Shown here: one piece after another, positions 18,085 through 26,503 of the stretch
Layout of the letters: each line of letters opens with the position of its first letter
Numbering within the stretch: the first letter of the stretch is position 1
Assembly (NCBI GenBank): GCA_031278605.1
Contig: JAITKB010000098.1
Span: forward strand, 1 to 32,212
DNA length: 32,212 nucleotides
Direction of reading: 5' to 3'
From: Tannerellaceae bacterium
GTDB taxonomy: Bacteria; Bacteroidota; Bacteroidia; Bacteroidales; Tannerellaceae
Program-made: the position numbers and the translations under genes
Notes under the pieces: generated by a model
What the model was told of the DNA's origin: nothing
Database searches by the model: none
The model's input: the letters and a program-made list of their open reading frames with translations, nothing else

Positions 18085-18669
18085 ATGAATTTTTTCAAAT
18101 TTAATAAACCCGATGTCCAAAAAAAAGAAGTGATTATGCAACCGACAGTACAACCCTTTACGCAACAGCGACCCTCCTTCAAGGAGCTTGTTGCCCGTCA
18201 TGAACCCTCTGCTCAGCCCTTGCCCGAGAATAAGAAGAAACCCAAGGACGATGCCTGCGATTTTTTTCATGTGGATATCTATAATATCTTTAAGCATAAC
18301 CCGGAATTCCTGGAAAAAGGCCTTGGCTCCGACGGCGGACCCGTGGAACGCTACGTTTTGCCCCTGGAAATACCGGAATTGTCCGTCTTCCGGCAAGTGA
18401 ATATCACCAAATATGCCAACGGACGTTACGATCTCCACTTTCTAAGCAAAAGCAACGAGGTGCCGCAGGAACTGAAAGAATTTATCGCCTATTGCTCCGA
18501 TGTATTAGGCCCGGATTTCATGCAGAAGAAGCATTTCTCCGAAGACGACGTGCGGGATCTGCGCCTGGGAGTCTTCTCCCGCGTGTGGCGCCGGCAGATG
18601 CGCATCGAGAATATCAACTTCACCCTCTCGCTAACCCTCATCGACATCCCCCCGCAGACTGCACGCTGA
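18085..18669 (+). CDS. uncharacterised protein
   Basis: About 194 aa ORF with a good upstream -7 element; no family recognised. Confidence 0.7.
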   Translation: MNFFKFNKPDVQKKEVIMQPTVQPFTQQRPSFKELVARHEPSAQPLPENKKKPKDDACDFFHVDIYNIFKHNPEFLEKGLGSDGGPVERYVLPLEIPELSVFRQVNITKYANGRYDLHFLSKSNEVPQELKEFIAYCSDVLGPDFMQKKHFSEDDVRDLRLGVFSRVWRRQMRIENINFTLSLTLIDIPPQTAR

Positions 18670-18751
18670 GAAAATAAGCGCCGCCGGGGAACGCGCGCGA
18701 ACTACCCTCAGGAGGCGCCCCCCTCAATCGGGAAGAGACAAGACAAAGCCT

Positions 18752-20410
18752 ATGCCGCAGATTTATTGCAGAAATAACGCCCGGAGTTGCAACGCGCCCA
18801 CAGGAGCTACCCTTAGCGAAATCTACGCCATCCTGGGCGAACCCCTCCCTCACCGCCCGATGAATGCCCTTGTAAACAACCGGGTGGAAGGGTTGGATTA
18901 CCGCTGTCGGCAACCCTTTGAGGTTGAATATATGGATTACACCCACCTTTCCGGAATGCGTACGTATGTGCGTTCCCTCTGCCACATCTTCTCAAAGGCC
19001 GTGTATGACATCCTCCCAACGGCCACCCTCAACCTGGAACATCCCATCTCCAGGGGCTATTATTGCGTCATCCATAACGGCGCCCCCACGGACCCGGCAA
19101 CCATCCGCCGCATCAAACAACGGATGCGGGAAATCATCGAGGCCGATCTCCCCTTCCTTCAGCGAAGCCTCCCCAGGCCGGAGGCCGCCGCCCTGTTCCG
19201 CACACGAGGCATGACGGACAAGGCCCGGCTCATAGAAACCTCCGGGATGGAGGAAACCTCCTTCTATGAATTGGACGGATACGTGAATTTCTTCTACGGA
19301 TGCCTGGCGCCTTCCTCCGGTTACATCCGCTTGTTCGACCTGATAGCGTATTTCGACGGCCTGCTCCTTCGCATCCCGCAGCAAAGCAACCCCCTGGAGC
19401 TGGAACCCGTGGTGAGGCAGGACAAAATGTTCGGCGTATACAAGGAAAGCCTGATGCTCAAACGCGCCCTGGGGCTGAACAACGCGGGAGACCTGAACCG
19501 CGCCGTGGCCGAAGGACAAACCTCGCAAATCATCCTCGTCTCGGAAGCCATGCAGGAGAAGCAGATAGCCGGGATTGCCGAACAGATAGCCCTTCGCTAC
19601 CCGGACGGAGTGCGCATCGTGCTCATATCCGGACCTTCCTCGTCGGGGAAAACCACCTTCGCACAGCGACTGGCCATACAACTCCAGACAAATTTCCTTC
19701 ACCCCAAGAGCATCTCCATGGACGACTACTTCCTCAATCGCCGCGACACGCCGCGCACGGCAAACGGACACTATGATTTCGAGTCGATCCATTCCCTGGA
19801 TCTGGAGTATTTCAACAAGGATATGCTCCGGTTGCTCCAGGGCGAAACCATTCTCCTGCCACGTTATGACTTTGTCGACGGATCGCGGCATTACACCGGC
19901 AAACGCCTGGGGCTGGGCACGAACTCCCTGCTCCTTATCGAAGGCATCCACGCACTGAATCCGCAGCTGACGGCACGGATCAACCCCCAATGCATATACC
20001 GCGTATACGTATCGGCGCTGACGTCCATCTCACTGGACAACCACAACTGGATACCCACAACCGACAACCGCCTGTTGCGACGCATCATCCGCGATCACCG
20101 CTTCCGCAACTATACCGCCGGGGAAACCCTCTCGCGCTGGCCCAGCGTACGCAAAGGAGAGGACCAATGGATCTACCCGTATCAGGAAACAGCCGATGCA
20201 ATGTTCAACAGCGCCATGCTGTACGAACTGGCCGCCCTCCGTCGCTTTGCCGAACCCATCCTGGGCGAAGTCGGGGAATCGGAAAGGGAATATGCCGAAG
20301 CCTGTCGCCTGATACGCTTTCTGAAGTATTTCACCCCCATCCCCGATCAGGAACTGCCCGGGGCCTCCCTGCTCCGCGAATTTCTGGGGGGAGGATATTT
20401 CCAGGATTGA
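18752..20410 (+). CDS. nucleoside (uridine) kinase with N-terminal TGS/ThrRS-like region
   Basis: P-loop 'VLISGPSSSGKTTFAQRLAIQL', 'SISMDDYFLNR', 'LIEGIHALNP' typical of uridine kinase/PRK; about 270 aa N-terminal extension. Confidence 0.88.
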   Translation: MPQIYCRNNARSCNAPTGATLSEIYAILGEPLPHRPMNALVNNRVEGLDYRCRQPFEVEYMDYTHLSGMRTYVRSLCHIFSKAVYDILPTATLNLEHPISRGYYCVIHNGAPTDPATIRRIKQRMREIIEADLPFLQRSLPRPEAAALFRTRGMTDKARLIETSGMEETSFYELDGYVNFFYGCLAPSSGYIRLFDLIAYFDGLLLRIPQQSNPLELEPVVRQDKMFGVYKESLMLKRALGLNNAGDLNRAVAEGQTSQIILVSEAMQEKQIAGIAEQIALRYPDGVRIVLISGPSSSGKTTFAQRLAIQLQTNFLHPKSISMDDYFLNRRDTPRTANGHYDFESIHSLDLEYFNKDMLRLLQGETILLPRYDFVDGSRHYTGKRLGLGTNSLLLIEGIHALNPQLTARINPQCIYRVYVSALTSISLDNHNWIPTTDNRLLRRIIRDHRFRNYTAGETLSRWPSVRKGEDQWIYPYQETADAMFNSAMLYELAALRRFAEPILGEVGESEREYAEACRLIRFLKYFTPIPDQELPGASLLREFLGGGYFQD

Positions 20411-20428
20411 ACCAAGGCGGGAAAGCGG

Positions 20429-21322
20429 ATGCGGAAAGCCTTTATCCAACTGCATGTATCCATCCTGCTGGCCGGTTTTACCGGGGTACTGGGAAAACTT
20501 ATCTCCCTCAACGAAGGTTTGCTGGTGTGGTACCGTATGCTGATCAGCCTCGTTGTCATGCTCCTTCTTTCCTTCCTGGGGATACCCCGTGGCGGTCTCC
20601 GCGGCAAACTCCCCGGCAGGGGCGCACGACCCGGTATGATGGGCGTGGGGGTATTGCTGGCCCTGCATTGGGTTTTCTTCTTCGGAAGCATCAAGGCCTC
20701 GAACGTATCCATCGGCGTGGTTTGCTTCTCGCTGACCAGCCTGTTTACGGCTTTGCTGGAACCCCTTGCCTATCGAAGGAGGATTGTGGGAAAAGATGTG
20801 CTGGCGAGTCTGATACCCTTGGCGGGTATCCTGATGATCTTTCATTTCGAGGTCCGTTTTCGCACCGGCATCCTGCTGGGGATCGTCTCCTCGCTGCTGG
20901 CGGCGCTCTTTACCATCGCCAACAAAGAAGTGGCCAAGGAACGCCCGGCAACCCTGCTGCTGTTTTACGAGATGCTTGGCGGTTGTTTGAGCCTAAGTCT
21001 TCTGATGCCTTTCTATCTCGCGCGTTTCCCCGCAGCCCATATCGTGCCCGGATTGACGGATTTCCTCTGGTTGCTGGTTTTTGCCATCTGTTGCACGGTT
21101 TGGCTCTACCTGCTCCAGATCGAAGCGCTAAAGCATATCTCCGCCTTCACCCTGAACCTGAGTTACAACCTGGAGCCGGTGTACAGCATCCTGCTGGCCA
21201 TGCTCTTCCTGGGCGAGGCAAAGGAGTTGAGCCTCTCCTTCTACGCAGGTCTGGGACTGATTATCCTCTCCGTCCTGCTGCAAACCGGAAATGTCCTGAA
21301 ACGGAAACGACCAACGCCTTAG
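20429..21322 (+). CDS. DMT superfamily (EamA) transporter
   Basis: Ten hydrophobic segments; 'ALHWVFFFGSIKASNVSIGVVCFSLTSLFTALLEPL' and 'ISAFTLNLSYNLEPVYSILLAMLFLGE'. Confidence 0.9.
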   Translation: MRKAFIQLHVSILLAGFTGVLGKLISLNEGLLVWYRMLISLVVMLLLSFLGIPRGGLRGKLPGRGARPGMMGVGVLLALHWVFFFGSIKASNVSIGVVCFSLTSLFTALLEPLAYRRRIVGKDVLASLIPLAGILMIFHFEVRFRTGILLGIVSSLLAALFTIANKEVAKERPATLLLFYEMLGGCLSLSLLMPFYLARFPAAHIVPGLTDFLWLLVFAICCTVWLYLLQIEALKHISAFTLNLSYNLEPVYSILLAMLFLGEAKELSLSFYAGLGLIILSVLLQTGNVLKRKRPTP

Positions 21323-21750
21323 CGCAAGGGTCTCTCCACGGCAAACAACCTCCGGCGGTTCGTATCATAAAAGATCAGACGGGCGTTTGTCTCCCCCTCC
21401 CCTTCCACATACCGCACCTCGTTCAGCGCACGAAGCAGCGCATCCTCCATACGCATATCCAGGCAAGCCTTCCGCGTGGAAACAATCCGAAGGAATCGGA
21501 CACGACCCTCCCGCCTTAAGGCTACCTCGCCGGCAAAGGCGTTGCATCCGGCATAACCAGAGAACTTCCCGGGGACGGCCTCAATCGCAAGACGTGGCTT
21601 TGCGTCTTCCCCCACAAGCTGATTCCCGTTCATTTCCACGATGTTCCATTCCCCCTTTAAGCGGGAGGAAGAAACGCCCATCTGTTGATTCCGACAACCG
21701 GCAAAGGCAAGCAGAATGCCGGCGCATAGGTAAAATACTGTTTTCATCAT
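21319..21750 (-). CDS. META domain-containing (HslJ-like) lipoprotein
   Basis: Lipobox 'LLAFAGC'; 'LKGEWNIVEMNGNQLV...FSGYAGCNAFAGEV...STRKACLDMRMEDALLRAL'. Confidence 0.88.
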   Translation of the reverse strand: MMKTVFYLCAGILLAFAGCRNQQMGVSSSRLKGEWNIVEMNGNQLVGEDAKPRLAIEAVPGKFSGYAGCNAFAGEVALRREGRVRFLRIVSTRKACLDMRMEDALLRALNEVRYVEGEGETNARLIFYDTNRRRLFAVERPLR

Positions 21751-21802
21751 TTACGTTTTTCTCCCTGCGAAAATACGAAAAATCTCCGCTCGGCACGGAT
21801 AA

Positions 21803-21838
21803 GTCCCCCTTGGGACGATTCCCCCCGACGGGGCGGAA
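21803..21838 (-). terminator. two adjacent hairpins downstream of the HTH regulator
   Basis: GTCCC-CCTT-GGGAC (21803-21816) and TTCCCCCC-GACG-GGGCGGAA (21819-21838, one mismatch); no strong U-tract. Confidence 0.4.
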
Positions 21839-21840
21839 CC

Positions 21841-22809
21841 TTACAGCTCCGCAAGGAAGGCGCGTTGCCGTTCAAAAAAGCGGATACGCTGCCGTTCGCC
21901 GCTCACGGACATCAGTGTGGAGTACTTAATCAACGATTGGAGCCGGCTTTTCTGGTATGCAAACACCCTTTGGTCCGTGGAGAAAAGGATATGCGTGGCA
22001 TACAGGCGAATGAAGCTGAGCTTTAGGGTGTCGGCCCCAAGGAAACCGCAGGTGGCTTCCGTGTGGATGTGTGAAGAATAGAAATACAGCTTGTTGCCGT
22101 TCTCGTATTCCCCCTTCCCGGCCAGGGATTCCAGGCTGTCAACCAGGGAGAGCAACTCTTCCTTCAACAGGTTTTTCTCCTTCTCCGTGACCAGGCGGAG
22201 GTCGTGAAAGTAGCGGATGTCGTTCACCGGCGGAAGGAAGAGAAGCTCGTTCCAGATAAAACCCGAATGCGGCAGGGCGCGAACCGCCTCCCGGCATTGC
22301 CGATGCACCTCACGCACCTCAAAAGGGACCTCGAGGTCGGCGAAATGCTTCATACTCCCGGTCTTGTTCTGCCGGTAAAGCCACTGGTAAAGCAAAAACT
22401 TCGACAAACCCTCGTAGCCGAGGTAAAAAGAATGGGGAATGGCATCCGAAGCCATGCAGTATTCGACGCCGGGACGTTGCCTCACGGCCGCATAGTTCCG
22501 CAGGATGTCCTTAGCCGTGAGACAGTAGGTCGCAAGGGTCTCTTCCTCAGGATCCGTCATGCAAAGGTGGAAGGTTGCCCCGGCGGTCGTCCCGGCAGAC
22601 AATAATTGGTCCAGGGAAATGCCCAGGGCCTTGCCGAGAAGGGAAGCCTCGGCAAGGGTAAAGGCCACTTCGCCGCGTAATCTCCGGTATGCGGCCTCTT
22701 TTCCAATGCTTAGTATCTCCATTAATGTTCCGGCTAAACCGCCGGGGGTCGGCAGGCTTTGTTTGATAGCCTCAATCAGGCTGTTGTTTAATGTTTTGGT
22801 CTCCATCAT
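21841..22809 (-). CDS. HTH (BetR-like) transcriptional regulator
   Basis: N-terminal HTH-like 'LMEILSIGKEAAYRRLRGEVAFTLAEASLLGKALGISLDQLL' with a helical C-terminal region. Confidence 0.7.
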   Translation of the reverse strand: MMETKTLNNSLIEAIKQSLPTPGGLAGTLMEILSIGKEAAYRRLRGEVAFTLAEASLLGKALGISLDQLLSAGTTAGATFHLCMTDPEEETLATYCLTAKDILRNYAAVRQRPGVEYCMASDAIPHSFYLGYEGLSKFLLYQWLYRQNKTGSMKHFADLEVPFEVREVHRQCREAVRALPHSGFIWNELLFLPPVNDIRYFHDLRLVTEKEKNLLKEELLSLVDSLESLAGKGEYENGNKLYFYSSHIHTEATCGFLGADTLKLSFIRLYATHILFSTDQRVFAYQKSRLQSLIKYSTLMSVSGERQRIRFFERQRAFLAEL

Positions 22810-22884
22810 GGAAGGGAATTATCTATTCTGTCTGTAAAACGGGAAATAAAACGTATTGTTCCCCCTTCGGACAATAAAAAAGCT

Positions 22885-22892
22885 TAAATTTG
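22885..22892 (+). promoter_or_regulatory. -7 promoter element TAAATTTG for the metal-acquisition locus
   Basis: TAnnTTTG, 31 bp upstream of ATG 22924. Confidence 0.45.
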
Positions 22893-22923
22893 GCCTCCAA
22901 TCAATCGCAACAGGGTTTCATGC

Positions 22924-23247
22924 ATGAGAAAATACGTCCGAAATAACGCAATGGTATGGCTGCTGACGGCGCTTTGGGTATTCCTTTATACCGTCAAGTC
23001 CGTCCATGGACATGCCCATGAGGTTTGTGACGAAGTCTCCGGCGTGGCGCATTCCCATGAAGGGGAGGATTGTCCTGTCTGCCATTTCACCCTGTTGGTT
23101 TGTCTTGAAACACCCCTTGGGGAAACCCCCTCTGTGCCTGTTGCGGTCTGCTTCAGGCCCGGCGCTTTGCAGAAAAAGTTATCGAGTCCCTGTCATCTCC
23201 CCGTTACTCCCCGCGCCCCGCCCCGTTCTTCCCGATATGCCGTTTAA
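22924..23247 (+). CDS. small exported His/Cys-rich protein, putative metal-binding
   Basis: N-terminal hydrophobic segment then 'HGHAHEVCDEVSGVAHSHEGEDCPVCHF'; directly upstream of a TonB receptor. Confidence 0.65.
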   Translation: MRKYVRNNAMVWLLTALWVFLYTVKSVHGHAHEVCDEVSGVAHSHEGEDCPVCHFTLLVCLETPLGETPSVPVAVCFRPGALQKKLSSPCHLPVTPRAPPRSSRYAV

Positions 23248-23284
23248 AATTCACCCAAACAACAATTTTTAAAAAACAAGAAAC

Positions 23285-25453
23285 GTGTCTGCAGGAACAA
23301 TCCTTCCGGCCGCGCTGGTTTTGTTGTGTGGGATGTTGCCTGTGTATGCGCAGCAGGAGGATTCCGTGGCGATCACCCTTGACCTGAAGGATGTGGTCAT
23401 CGTGAGTGAATCCTACCGCAAGGCGATGGAGCGAGCCTCGGCTTTGCCCATAGAAGTCGCCGGCGAGCAATTCCTGATGCAGCACCTTGGCGGCAACCTC
23501 GCACAAACCCTGGCGCATCTGCCGGGTATACACTCCATGGATATTGGTTCGGGATTCGCTAAGCCCATGATACGCGGAATGGGATTCAATCGCATCTCCG
23601 TAACCGAAAATGGGATCAAGCAGGAAGGTCAGCAATGGGGCGCCGATCATGGTCTCGAAATAGACGCCTTCGGCGCCGAACGGATCCTCGTGCGCAAAGG
23701 ACCGGCCTCGCTACTCTATGGAAGCGACGCCATGGGAGGAGTGATTGAAATATCCCAACTCCCGCCCCCACCCGATAACCGGGTGTTCGGGGAAGTGATC
23801 ACCCTGGGCAAGTCGGGAAACGCCACCCTGGGCGGTTCGCTGATGACGGGCTTCCGCTACGAAGCCTTTCATGCCAAACTGCGCTACTCCGAACAGCATT
23901 TTGCCGATTACCGCATCCCCGCCGATACCATCGTATACCTCACCCAACACATGCCGGTGCACGGGCGGAGGCTGAAGAATACCGCCGGCTTCGAACGCGA
24001 CGCATCCCTTCACGCCGGATACCGCCTGGGAGCCTACGGGGCAACGTATGTCCTGAGCAATGCCTTCCAGCAAACGGGTTTCTTCCCCGGTGCACATGGC
24101 ATACCCGATGCGGCAAGACTGACCGACGACGGGAACCGCCGCAACGTAGACCTGCCTTTCAGCCGGGTGAATCACCTGAAGGCTTCCTCAAGGCAACAGT
24201 ACGCCTTCCCGTCGGGCACGATTGCCTGGGACGCCGGATTTCAGCAGAACGACCGCGAGGAATGGAGCTTGTTCCATACGCATTACGCCGGGCAGTCGCC
24301 GCCGGAGAAGGAGGCGGACAGGGAACTGGCCTTTACGCTCCGAACCTTCAGCTCTTCGGCCCGGCTGAGGCTCTTTCCCTCCGGGCAATGGGAGCATACG
24401 TTCGGCTGGGATATGCATCTTCAGCACAACCGTATCGGCGGATATGCCTTCTTGCTGCCTGCCTACAGGCGCTTCTCCTCCGGGGCGCTCTGGCTCGCCT
24501 CGTACACCCCGGTTCCGGGCCTCGACCTGAGCGGGGGACTCCGTTACGACTTCGGGCGGATCCGATGCGAAGCATATAGCGATCCTTACCTCGAATCTTA
24601 CCTCCTCGGACGGGGATATACCGCCGGGCAAATAGAGGCCTACCGCTGGAGAAGCTACCCGGCGGACCGAAGCTTTGGCGATATCTCGGCTTCGGCAGGC
24701 CTCATCTGGACGCCGAACGGCACACATCGCTTCAAGGCAAACATCGGTCGGAGCTTTCGCTTGCCGGGGGCCAACGAGCTGGCCTCAAACGGCGTGCATC
24801 ACGGCGCTTTCCGACACGAACAGGGCGACCCCTCGCTCGGTTCCGAAAAAGGATGGCAGTGCGACGTTTCCGCGGCATACCAAGGGCCGGGACTCTCGCT
24901 CTCGCTCTCCCCCTTTGTTGCCTGGTTCGACAATTACATATACCTGAAGCCCACCGGCGAATGGTCGGCCTTACCCCATGCGGGGCAGATCTACCGTTAT
25001 ACGGGGGCCGAGGCTGTTTTTGCCGGAGCGGAAGCTGCACTGTCGGCAGATTTCCCGCAAGGTTTCACCTATGAGTTTACGGCCGAATATGTTCATACCT
25101 ACAATATGGACGAACATATCCCGCTAAGCTTTTCGCCTCCGCCCGCGATGAACAACACGCTCTCGTGGCGGAAAAAGGACCTGAGGGTGTATGCCGGATT
25201 GCAAAGCATCGCCGCCCAACACCGCACGGCGCGGAACGAAGACCCCACCCCCGGCGCTCACCTGCTGCACGGGGGAGCAAGCTTCCCCGTTGTGCTGTGC
25301 GGAACAAGGGCGGAGGTACATCTCTCGGTGCATAACCTCCTGGACACGGCGTTTTACAATCACCTGAGTTTTTACCGGAAAGTGGAAATCCCCGAACCGG
25401 GACGAAGCTTCCGATTCGTTATCAAAATACCTTTTAAAAACAATTTAAAATGA
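23285..25453 (+). CDS. TonB-dependent receptor, putative metal/metallophore (ZnuD-like)
   Basis: GTG start with signal peptide; plug 'LAQTLAHLPGIHSMDIGSGFAKPMIRGMGFNRISVTENGIKQEGQQWGADHGLEIDAFGAERILVRKGPASLLYGSDAMGGVI'; C-terminal beta-barrel. Confidence 0.88.
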   Translation: MSAGTILPAALVLLCGMLPVYAQQEDSVAITLDLKDVVIVSESYRKAMERASALPIEVAGEQFLMQHLGGNLAQTLAHLPGIHSMDIGSGFAKPMIRGMGFNRISVTENGIKQEGQQWGADHGLEIDAFGAERILVRKGPASLLYGSDAMGGVIEISQLPPPPDNRVFGEVITLGKSGNATLGGSLMTGFRYEAFHAKLRYSEQHFADYRIPADTIVYLTQHMPVHGRRLKNTAGFERDASLHAGYRLGAYGATYVLSNAFQQTGFFPGAHGIPDAARLTDDGNRRNVDLPFSRVNHLKASSRQQYAFPSGTIAWDAGFQQNDREEWSLFHTHYAGQSPPEKEADRELAFTLRTFSSSARLRLFPSGQWEHTFGWDMHLQHNRIGGYAFLLPAYRRFSSGALWLASYTPVPGLDLSGGLRYDFGRIRCEAYSDPYLESYLLGRGYTAGQIEAYRWRSYPADRSFGDISASAGLIWTPNGTHRFKANIGRSFRLPGANELASNGVHHGAFRHEQGDPSLGSEKGWQCDVSAAYQGPGLSLSLSPFVAWFDNYIYLKPTGEWSALPHAGQIYRYTGAEAVFAGAEAALSADFPQGFTYEFTAEYVHTYNMDEHIPLSFSPPPAMNNTLSWRKKDLRVYAGLQSIAAQHRTARNEDPTPGAHLLHGGASFPVVLCGTRAEVHLSVHNLLDTAFYNHLSFYRKVEIPEPGRSFRFVIKIPFKNNLK

Positions 25454-25938
25454 AAACAAAAACAAATTATATTTCCCTGATCTCCCTTTGCCTTTCGGCA
25501 ATGTTTACCCTCTCCCTGGCATCCTGCGAAAGCGGCGATACCACCAAACCGGTTATCAACCTGATAGAGCCTGCCGAAGGCGATGTGCTGGAAATCGGCC
25601 AGGATGTGCACTTTGAAATGGAACTGTCGGACAACGACCTCCTGCGGGAATACAAGGTAGAGATTCACAACAATTTCGACAACCATTCCCACGAAGCTAC
25701 CCGCGCCGAAGAAACGCTTGTGCCGTTCTACTTTGAGCAGACATGGAACGATATATCGGGCAAAAAGAACGCCCAGGTGCATCACCACGACATCGTTATC
25801 CCTGCCAATGCCGAACCGGGCGACTATCACCTGGAAGTGTTCTGCACCGATGCTTCGGGCAATGAGGCCTACCTCGTACGCAACATCGAGCTGTCCTACG
25901 AAGGCGGCGACCACGACCACGACCACGACGAGGATTAA
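25450..25938 (+). CDS. DUF4625 domain-containing lipoprotein with His/Asp-rich C-terminus
   Basis: Lipobox 'LSLASC'; 'KPVINLIEPAEGDVLEIGQDVHFEMELSDNDLLREYKVEIHNNFD'; tail GGDHDHDHDED. Confidence 0.8.
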   Translation: MKTKTNYISLISLCLSAMFTLSLASCESGDTTKPVINLIEPAEGDVLEIGQDVHFEMELSDNDLLREYKVEIHNNFDNHSHEATRAEETLVPFYFEQTWNDISGKKNAQVHHHDIVIPANAEPGDYHLEVFCTDASGNEAYLVRNIELSYEGGDHDHDHDED

Positions 25939-25950
25939 CCCCTCCCCGTC

Positions 25951-26424
25951 CTATTCCAGAGACTTCCTCCAGTAGTACATACCGGGGGAAGTCTCCTCAA
26001 ACCCCAGCGATTGATATAGATGTTGGGCGGCGAGGTTATCCTTCCTCACTTCGAGTGTTATACGGGCGGCCCCCCGGCGCCTCGCCTCCTGTATCATGCC
26101 GTTCATCAGCAAACGGCCCACCCCCCTGCCACGGTATTCCGGGCGGACAATCACATCGTGAATATTGATCATCGGTCGGACGGAAAACGTAGAGAAGTTC
26201 TCAAACGCCACCAGCAACCCGACATACTTCCCGTGTACGCCGGCAAGCAAAACCACAGCCGAGGGATGTTGCTCCAGGCCTTGGGCCAGACGCAATTCTT
26301 CCGAAGCCTCGAGAGGTTCTCCGCCTCCCATTTCATCGGCTATATACACGTTGATAAGCGCAGCAAGAGCCTTTCGGTGTTCCGCGCAGGAGAAATCACA
26401 GGGAAAAAGATTGAAGGTTTCCAT
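25951..26424 (-). CDS. GNAT family N-acetyltransferase
   Basis: 'INIHDVIVRPEYRGRGVGRLLMNGMIQEARRRGAARITLEVRKDNLAAQHLYQSLGF'. Confidence 0.93.
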   Translation of the reverse strand: METFNLFPCDFSCAEHRKALAALINVYIADEMGGGEPLEASEELRLAQGLEQHPSAVVLLAGVHGKYVGLLVAFENFSTFSVRPMINIHDVIVRPEYRGRGVGRLLMNGMIQEARRRGAARITLEVRKDNLAAQHLYQSLGFEETSPGMYYWRKSLE

Positions 26425-26503
26425 TTCGTAAAGTTTAGTGTGAACGGCGCAAACTTACGCAAAAACCCGCATACCGATACCCGACGTGCGCCTCACGCCG
26501 GGG

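Noticed and set aside
21319-21322. Overlapping stop codons of the convergent EamA and META genes
   Set aside because: Real (TAG on + at 21320-21322, TAA on - at 21319-21321) but unremarkable in a compact genome.
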